Shown here: one piece after another, positions 59,597 through 64,000 of the stretch
How positions within the stretch are numbered: position 1 is the stretch's first letter
Layout: each line of letters starts with the position of its first letter
Origin: Pseudanabaena sp. ABRG5-3
GTDB taxonomy: Bacteria; Cyanobacteriota; Cyanobacteriia; Pseudanabaenales; Pseudanabaenaceae
Reading direction: 5' to 3'
Assembly (NCBI RefSeq): GCF_003967015.1
Contig: NZ_AP017560.1
Span: forward strand, 3,718,048 to 3,782,047
DNA length: 64,000 bases
Program-made: the position numbers and the translations under genes
The notes under the pieces: model-generated
What the model was told of the DNA's origin: nothing
The model's input: the letters and a program-made list of their open reading frames with translations, nothing else
The model's database searches: none

Positions 59597-61609
59597 ATGG
59601 ACTTTGCATATCAATACGCATGGCTGATTCCCCTGCTGCCACTTGCCGCAGCACTGATTATCGGCACAGGACTGATCACCTTTAACGAATCAACCAACAA
59701 ACTGCGATCGCTCTGGTCTGTCCTCAGCGTATCCGCCACAGGCGGCGCAGCCGTCATCGCCTTTAACCTACTCTGGAGTCAGATCCAAGGACATGCTCCT
59801 TATACCTACACCTTTGAGTGGGCTCAAGCAGGCTTATTTCATCTGAACATGGGATTTGTGATCGATCACCTCACCTCACTCATGCTCGTCATCGTCACCA
59901 CCGTTGCCTTTTTGGTGCAAATTTACACCGATGGTTACATGTCGCATGATCCCAGCTATGTCAGATTCTATGCTTACCTGAGTTTATTCACCTCCTCCAT
60001 GTTGGGACTAGTTGTGAGTCCCAACTTGGTACAGATTTATATTTTCTGGGAACTAGTGGGGATGTGTTCCTACTTGCTGATTGGCTTTTGGTTCGATCGC
60101 AAAGGAGCAGCCGATGCTTGCCAAAAAGCATTCGTCACCAACCGCGTCGGTGACTTCGGGCTATTACTAGGCTTACTTGGTTTGTACTGGGCAACAGGTA
60201 CGTTTGAATTCACAGAAATGGGAGAAAAGCTGACTCAACTAGTTGAGTCGGGTGGATTGAGCGTGGGACTCGCTACCCTATTTGCGATCCTCGTATTTAT
60301 GGGACCTGCGGCTAAGTCGGCTCAGTTTCCACTCCATGTATGGCTACCAGATGCAATGGAAGGTCCTACACCAATTTCGGCATTAATCCATGCAGCAACG
60401 ATGGTTGCGGCTGGTGTATTTTTAATCGCTCGCATGTTCCCCGTATTTGAAGAAATTCCTGCGGTGATGAATACGATCGCTTGGACGGGGGCCTTTACAG
60501 CATTTCTCGGCGCAAGTATCGCCATTACCCAAAACGACATCAAAAAAGGCTTAGCCTATTCCACCGTTTCCCAATTGGGTTACATGGTTATGGGTATGGG
60601 CGTTGGCGCTTACGGTGCAGGGCTATTCCACCTGATGACCCATGCTTACTTCAAAGCGATGATGTTCCTCGGTTCTGGTTCCGTCATTCATGGTATGGAA
60701 GAAGTCGTCGGCCATGATCCCGATGTCGCTCAAGATATGCGCGTGATGGGTGGTTTACGCAAATACATGCCAATCACTGCGATCACCTTCTTTATCGGTA
60801 CTCTTGCGATTAGTGGGATTCCTCCCTTCGCTGGTTTCTGGTCAAAGGACGAGATTCTCGCTTCTACCTTCAAAGCAAATCCTGTGCTGTGGGGAATTGG
60901 CTTCCTGACCGCAGGGATCACTGCCTTCTATATGTTCCGTATGTATTTCACCACCTTTGAAGGTGATTTCCGAGGTACTGACAAGAAGCTCGTTGCCGCA
61001 GTCAAAGCAGAAAACTCCGTAGGCAAGGAAGCCCAAGCTGATGACGGTCACGGACATCATCATGCTAGCAAGCCCCATGAGTCACCAATTACGATGACCT
61101 TCCCTCTGATGGTCTTGGCAATTCCTTCGATGCTGATTGGTTTAGTCGGTACGCCCTTGGGTAATTACTTCGAGTACTTTATCCATGCTCCCTCAGAAAA
61201 GATCACGGAAGTACCTATTGAAGGTTTCACTCCTGAATTTTTGTTAATGGGTGGCAGCTCGGTCGGTATTGGTTTGATTGGAATTTCTATAGCGATCTTG
61301 ATGTATTTGCAAAAGAAAATCGATCCCAGCGCGATCGCCAAATCCATCGAGCCTCTCTACAAGCTCTCCAAGAACAAATGGTACATTGACGAAATTTACG
61401 AAGCTGTATTCGTAATTGGTTCCCGCCGCCTAGCCCGTCAAGTGCTAGAAGTTGATGCCAAAATCGTCGATGGTGTGGTTAACCTTGCAGGTTTCGTAAC
61501 TGTTGTTACTGGTGAGGGCTTAAAGTACTTTGAAAATGGCAAGGCGCAGTTCTATGCTCTCGTCATCTTCATCGGTGTTCTCGGTTTCGTCATCGTGACT
61601 TCGATTTAA
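59597..61609 (+). CDS. ndhF: NAD(P)H-quinone oxidoreductase subunit 5 (NDH-1)
   Basis: Membrane subunit of the thylakoid NDH-1 complex, which passes electrons from ferredoxin to plastoquinone and pumps protons. The 670 residues contain about 16 hydrophobic helices; LVGMCSYLLIGFWFDRKGAA and PLHVWLPDAMEGPTPISALI followed by HAATMVAAGVFLIARMFPVF are the proton-channel core shared with NuoL. A histidine-rich loop (DDGHGHHHASKPHES) near residue 480 precedes the long C-terminal helix. The length and N-terminus fit NdhF1 of the respiratory NDH-1L form; ndhD is not adjacent. Strong terminator downstream. Confidence 0.95.
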   Translation: MDFAYQYAWLIPLLPLAAALIIGTGLITFNESTNKLRSLWSVLSVSATGGAAVIAFNLLWSQIQGHAPYTYTFEWAQAGLFHLNMGFVIDHLTSLMLVIVTTVAFLVQIYTDGYMSHDPSYVRFYAYLSLFTSSMLGLVVSPNLVQIYIFWELVGMCSYLLIGFWFDRKGAADACQKAFVTNRVGDFGLLLGLLGLYWATGTFEFTEMGEKLTQLVESGGLSVGLATLFAILVFMGPAAKSAQFPLHVWLPDAMEGPTPISALIHAATMVAAGVFLIARMFPVFEEIPAVMNTIAWTGAFTAFLGASIAITQNDIKKGLAYSTVSQLGYMVMGMGVGAYGAGLFHLMTHAYFKAMMFLGSGSVIHGMEEVVGHDPDVAQDMRVMGGLRKYMPITAITFFIGTLAISGIPPFAGFWSKDEILASTFKANPVLWGIGFLTAGITAFYMFRMYFTTFEGDFRGTDKKLVAAVKAENSVGKEAQADDGHGHHHASKPHESPITMTFPLMVLAIPSMLIGLVGTPLGNYFEYFIHAPSEKITEVPIEGFTPEFLLMGGSSVGIGLIGISIAILMYLQKKIDPSAIAKSIEPLYKLSKNKWYIDEIYEAVFVIGSRRLARQVLEVDAKIVDGVVNLAGFVTVVTGEGLKYFENGKAQFYALVIFIGVLGFVIVTSI

Positions 61610-61707
61610 GCAACCATCAATAATCTGGGGAATATCAAAATCACGATTATTGAGACTACAAGATTTCTTAATAAATCTTATTAGTCTCTAACCTAGCCAA
61701 CTAAAAA

Positions 61708-61754
61708 AACATACGAAAAAAGAGAGTGCTAAGCACTCTCTTTTTTCGTATGTT
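61708..61754 (+). terminator. ndhF terminator, 22-bp stem
   Basis: AACATACGAAAAAAGAGAGT... (61708-61729) pairs exactly with 61733-61754 around TAA; TAGCCAA/TTGGCTA extends the arms outward. Confidence 0.8.
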
Positions 61755-61779
61755 TGGCTAATTTAGGGTTAAGGGAATA

Positions 61780-61882
61780 ATACCAAATAGAGAAATGGCT
61801 AAGTCATTTCTCTATTTAAAAACCCTTACTGGGTTTGGTTTTCAATTCACAAAAGTGTAGTCACACTTTTGTGAATTGGTAT
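61780..61882. repeat. Palindromic element family C, copy 2 (103 bp)
   Basis: ATACCAA (61780-61786) and TTGGTAT (61876-61882) are the ends. Inside: hairpin ATAGAGAAATG/CATTTCTCTAT, block AACCCTTACTGGGTTTGG, and hairpin AATTCACAAAAGTGT/ACACTTTTGTGAATT. Same length and plan as 26714-26816, with a different first hairpin. Confidence 0.85.
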
Positions 61883-62325
61883 AAGTTCATAGACTTAGAG
61901 ATAGATAATGAGTAGAAAAATGAATTTATGTCAGCACATTAAACTATTTGTGTTGTTTTTTTGCTCAAAAACATAAAGATGTCAATCACTAAAGAGATAT
62001 ATTTTTTAATGAATATATTTTTTCATAGATATCTGTCATCACAAAAAAATAAAAAACAACTATAGTAAGTAAATTAAGTCAAGAAATTATGTTACTTAGT
62101 TCAAGATAAAAATCATCATAATGTCATTATTAAATAACATTTCTATATTTATTTGTTGATATTTTTTGACAATATTTATTCACATATCAAGTCTAAATAA
62201 AAATCTATAGGACATGCTGCACAAGTGCTACAGGTTTTAGCTCTAGCTTTTAATTATCCCCCAAAGAATCCTCATAATTTCACATTTTAATTTGATGGTC
62301 TTAGATCATTTATCAAACAAACATC
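61883..62325. other. AT-rich intergenic stretch before the methyltransferase gene
   Basis: About 440 bases, visibly richer in A and T than the rest of the window, with near-repeats such as ATATATTTTTT (twice) and AATAACATTTCTATATTTATT. No gene, tRNA or hairpin family member was recognised, and HIP1 sites are absent. It may hold the promoter of the methyltransferase gene or be the edge of acquired DNA. Confidence 0.5.
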
Positions 62326-63237
62326 ATGTCACAAGAAAAAACTCAAATTTTGCAAGAATATCTGTCATGGGATAAAGCTGTTAGCTTCAATAAGAACGCT
62401 ATTGCAGAATGTCTAATTACTGATCCTAGCTGTTGGCTTTTAGCTAATAGTTATTATTTCGGACATCCAGAATGGGCAAAAAACTATTTTGATTCCTGTC
62501 ATCGACATGCAAATTTTAAAGAACGATGGATTGCGGCTACAGGAGGCTTGGATAATAAAATAGTCATTGATATTGGCTGTGGTCCTGGGAACTTATATGC
62601 CACACTGGGTGGAACCCCCAAGATTTTGATAGGTGTTGATGTTAGTCGCGGAGCCTTAGAAATGGCTAAAGACATTGGCTATACTCCGCTATTAGCAGAT
62701 GCTCAAAATCTTCCATTTGTTTCTAGATTTGCCGACATTGTTGCAGTTAATGCAACTCTACATCATTGTGATGATATGTCCAAAGCTCTGTCAGAAGCAG
62801 CCCGACTTGTCCGTCTTGGTGGACTCTTAGTAATTGATCATGATCCGCAACTAACTGCTTGGAACTTTAAGGGGATTGCGATGCTATTTTATAAGGTGAG
62901 ACTCGCAATTTATAAAATGTTTTTGAGTAACCTTCACATCCCCAAAGAAGAGCGGCTTTGTGCTTTATCAACTGAAACACATCACAAACCTGGGGATAGT
63001 GTTACACCCAATTTATTTCGCAACATCCTTGAACCTATGGGTTTTGAAGTTAAGCTTTACCCTCATAACCATACTGTAGGCGCTGATGTACTCTCTGGAA
63101 ATATTGGAAAACCACCTCATTGGAGATATCGCTTAGGTCAGTTCTTATCGGGAATAAACCCCTATTCCTCCGAAGCTGCTCTATCACTAATGTGTATTGC
63201 TCAACGGAATAAAGATATATCCCCAAGTGAAGACTAA
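62326..63237 (+). CDS. Class I SAM-dependent methyltransferase
   Basis: A 303-residue Rossmann-fold methyltransferase. Motif I is VIDIGCGPGNLYATLGG near residue 85, then LIGVDVSRGALEMAKDIGYT, DAQNLPFVSRFADIVAVNAT and RLVRLGGLLVIDHDP (post-II/III). The N-terminal 75 residues (WDKAVSFNKNAIAECLITDP) and the C-terminal cap are not characteristic of a family I can name; substrates may be small molecules or lipids. It sits alone behind an AT-rich region and is convergent with the STAS gene. Confidence 0.85.
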   Translation: MSQEKTQILQEYLSWDKAVSFNKNAIAECLITDPSCWLLANSYYFGHPEWAKNYFDSCHRHANFKERWIAATGGLDNKIVIDIGCGPGNLYATLGGTPKILIGVDVSRGALEMAKDIGYTPLLADAQNLPFVSRFADIVAVNATLHHCDDMSKALSEAARLVRLGGLLVIDHDPQLTAWNFKGIAMLFYKVRLAIYKMFLSNLHIPKEERLCALSTETHHKPGDSVTPNLFRNILEPMGFEVKLYPHNHTVGADVLSGNIGKPPHWRYRLGQFLSGINPYSSEAALSLMCIAQRNKDISPSED

Positions 63238-63248
63238 AACATCTATGC

Positions 63249-63629
63249 TTACTGATTATCTTCCACTTCTACTTCAGACTGCATGAAAGTTAAGTAGGCA
63301 TCTAGCTCTTCAGTGCTGGCAAATACTTCAGAAATAGGGACAGCCTTGACAATATCAAACACTTTTTTGACTTGAGGTGTGGGGTTTGTAAAAAACACCT
63401 TACCGTTTTTCAGCTTTAGAGTTTTTCTTGCTTTGGCAAATACTCGCAGACCCGCACTGGAGACAAAACTCAATTTCTGAAGATCAAAAATTAATGTCTG
63501 AGTATCCTGTTGTAGATTCGTTTGAATAGACTTTTCTAAATCATTGGCGGTCAAGGTATCAAGTTGTCCGTCCAAAGCTATGGATAATGTGTTGGGGCTA
63601 GTATTGTCAGTCAGGATTTGCAAAGCCAT
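63249..63629 (-). CDS. STAS domain anti-sigma factor antagonist
   Basis: A 126-residue STAS protein. LSIALDGQLDTLTANDLEKS near residue 15 and QTLIFDLQKLSFVSSAGLRV near residue 45 contain the phosphorylatable Ser-Ser pair of SpoIIAA/RsbV-type antagonists. In such partner switches the unphosphorylated form binds an HPK-like anti-sigma kinase. The kinase-like protein encoded just upstream (63715 to the window edge) is the natural partner; the same strand and 85-base gap suggest one operon. Confidence 0.9.
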   Translation of the reverse strand: MALQILTDNTSPNTLSIALDGQLDTLTANDLEKSIQTNLQQDTQTLIFDLQKLSFVSSAGLRVFAKARKTLKLKNGKVFFTNPTPQVKKVFDIVKAVPISEVFASTEELDAYLTFMQSEVEVEDNQ

Positions 63630-63714
63630 AGATTTTATCTTGAGAGCAAAATAATTTGTAGTTTAGCTTGAGAATGCCTTAGCAGAATTTTTGTTACTCA
63701 AACTTAGCAAAATC

Positions 63715-64000
63715 TCAATTACAAATTGACTGACTAACCGTCAGGATATTCTTGGCACTGTGATAGGTGTAATCTAAATGATCGGATAGCTCTTGGACTA
63801 AGAAAAAGCCAAAGCCACCGAGCGATCGCTGATCATCGTCACGATCTAAATTGGGTGTTGATATCTCTGTGAGGGGGTTAAAAGGTTTACCGCTGTCGGC
63901 AAAAGTCATGGTTAGCTTTTGATCAGTTATTTCAATCCGTAAATCAATCGCTCCATCCCTACGATTGTCATAGCCATACTGAATAATATTGACCACAATT
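63715..64000 (-). CDS. RsbW/SpoIIAB-like ATP-binding anti-sigma kinase (partial)
   Basis: The last 95 or so residues of a GHKL ATPase; the gene begins beyond base 64000. N box VVNIIQYGYDN (here with the Asn and Y-G-Y-D of the RsbW type), G1 TFADSGKPFNPL, and G2 RSLGGFGFFLVQELSDHLDY are visible. It should phosphorylate the STAS protein encoded next, as in RsbW-RsbV partner switching, and it may be part of a longer phosphatase-kinase protein. Confidence 0.85.
   Translation of the reverse strand, partial: IVVNIIQYGYDNRRDGAIDLRIEITDQKLTMTFADSGKPFNPLTEISTPNLDRDDDQRSLGGFGFFLVQELSDHLDYTYHSAKNILTVSQSICN

Overview
The window reads as chromosomal DNA of a cyanobacterium. Direct signs are the very frequent octamer GCGATCGC (HIP1), a UDP-sulfoquinovose synthase (sqdB), an NDH-1 subunit (ndhF), the tandem-BMC carboxysome shell protein CcmP, a cyanobacterial-type glutamate-cysteine ligase, an SLH-domain porin, a gas-vesicle protein (gvpK) and several DUF families typical of cyanobacteria (DUF29, DUF2808, DUF3084, DUF3095, Uma2). 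The density of short perfect palindromes between genes suggests a Pseudanabaena-like organism, but that genus-level guess is an inference.

Layout. 0-11.6 kb: end of a TolC-like efflux gene, a small secreted protein, argS, def, an SGNH hydrolase, a secreted FAD oxidoreductase, then a porin-PhoX pair that looks like phosphate scavenging. 11.6-18.5 kb: an accessory block with a PD-(D/E)xK-like nuclease gene broken by an in-frame TGA, a phosphoribosyltransferase-like gene in the same frame, an antitoxin-like gene, and an HTH-NTPase/membrane-NTPase pair facing a small membrane protein across a promoter with four palindromic operator-like sites. 18.5-26.6 kb: housekeeping genes (msrP, rnhB, gamma-carbonic-anhydrase-like, oligopeptide ABC ATPase, gshA, DUF3095). 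26.6-30.5 kb: a scrambled accessory island with Uma2, an antitoxin whose toxin is cut off by an IS66 fragment, an ISKra4 fragment, a duplicated Uma2 tail, and an HTH-pentapeptide protein with a divergent 54-residue membrane protein. 30.5-46.2 kb: guaA, a DUF2808 protein, gvpK, larC (split by a -1 frameshift on nine A), pentapeptide protein, queG, J-domain and TPR proteins, ald, a MASE1 hybrid kinase, a LON-domain protein and a diguanylate cyclase. 46.4-47.4 kb: an IS630-type element whose transposase also needs a -1 shift on a run of A. 47.6-64 kb: rhomboid, response regulator, sqdB, ccmP, DUF3084, MoxR, arsS, Hpt, aminotransferase, Uma2, ndhF, a methyltransferase behind an AT-rich stretch, and a STAS/anti-sigma-kinase pair running off the end.

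The most unusual structure is the set of extragenic palindromes. At least three families keep the same outer arms and the same length while their inner hairpin arms differ completely between copies yet stay self-complementary: family A (116 bp, two copies), family B (about 100-104 bp, three copies) and family C (103 bp, two copies). Many lie between divergent genes, where a terminator has no role. One family B copy carries a 99-bp MITE with an 8-bp target duplication, and the MITE ends match the end of the ISKra4 remnant at 28.65 kb.

No tRNA, rRNA or CRISPR array was recognised.
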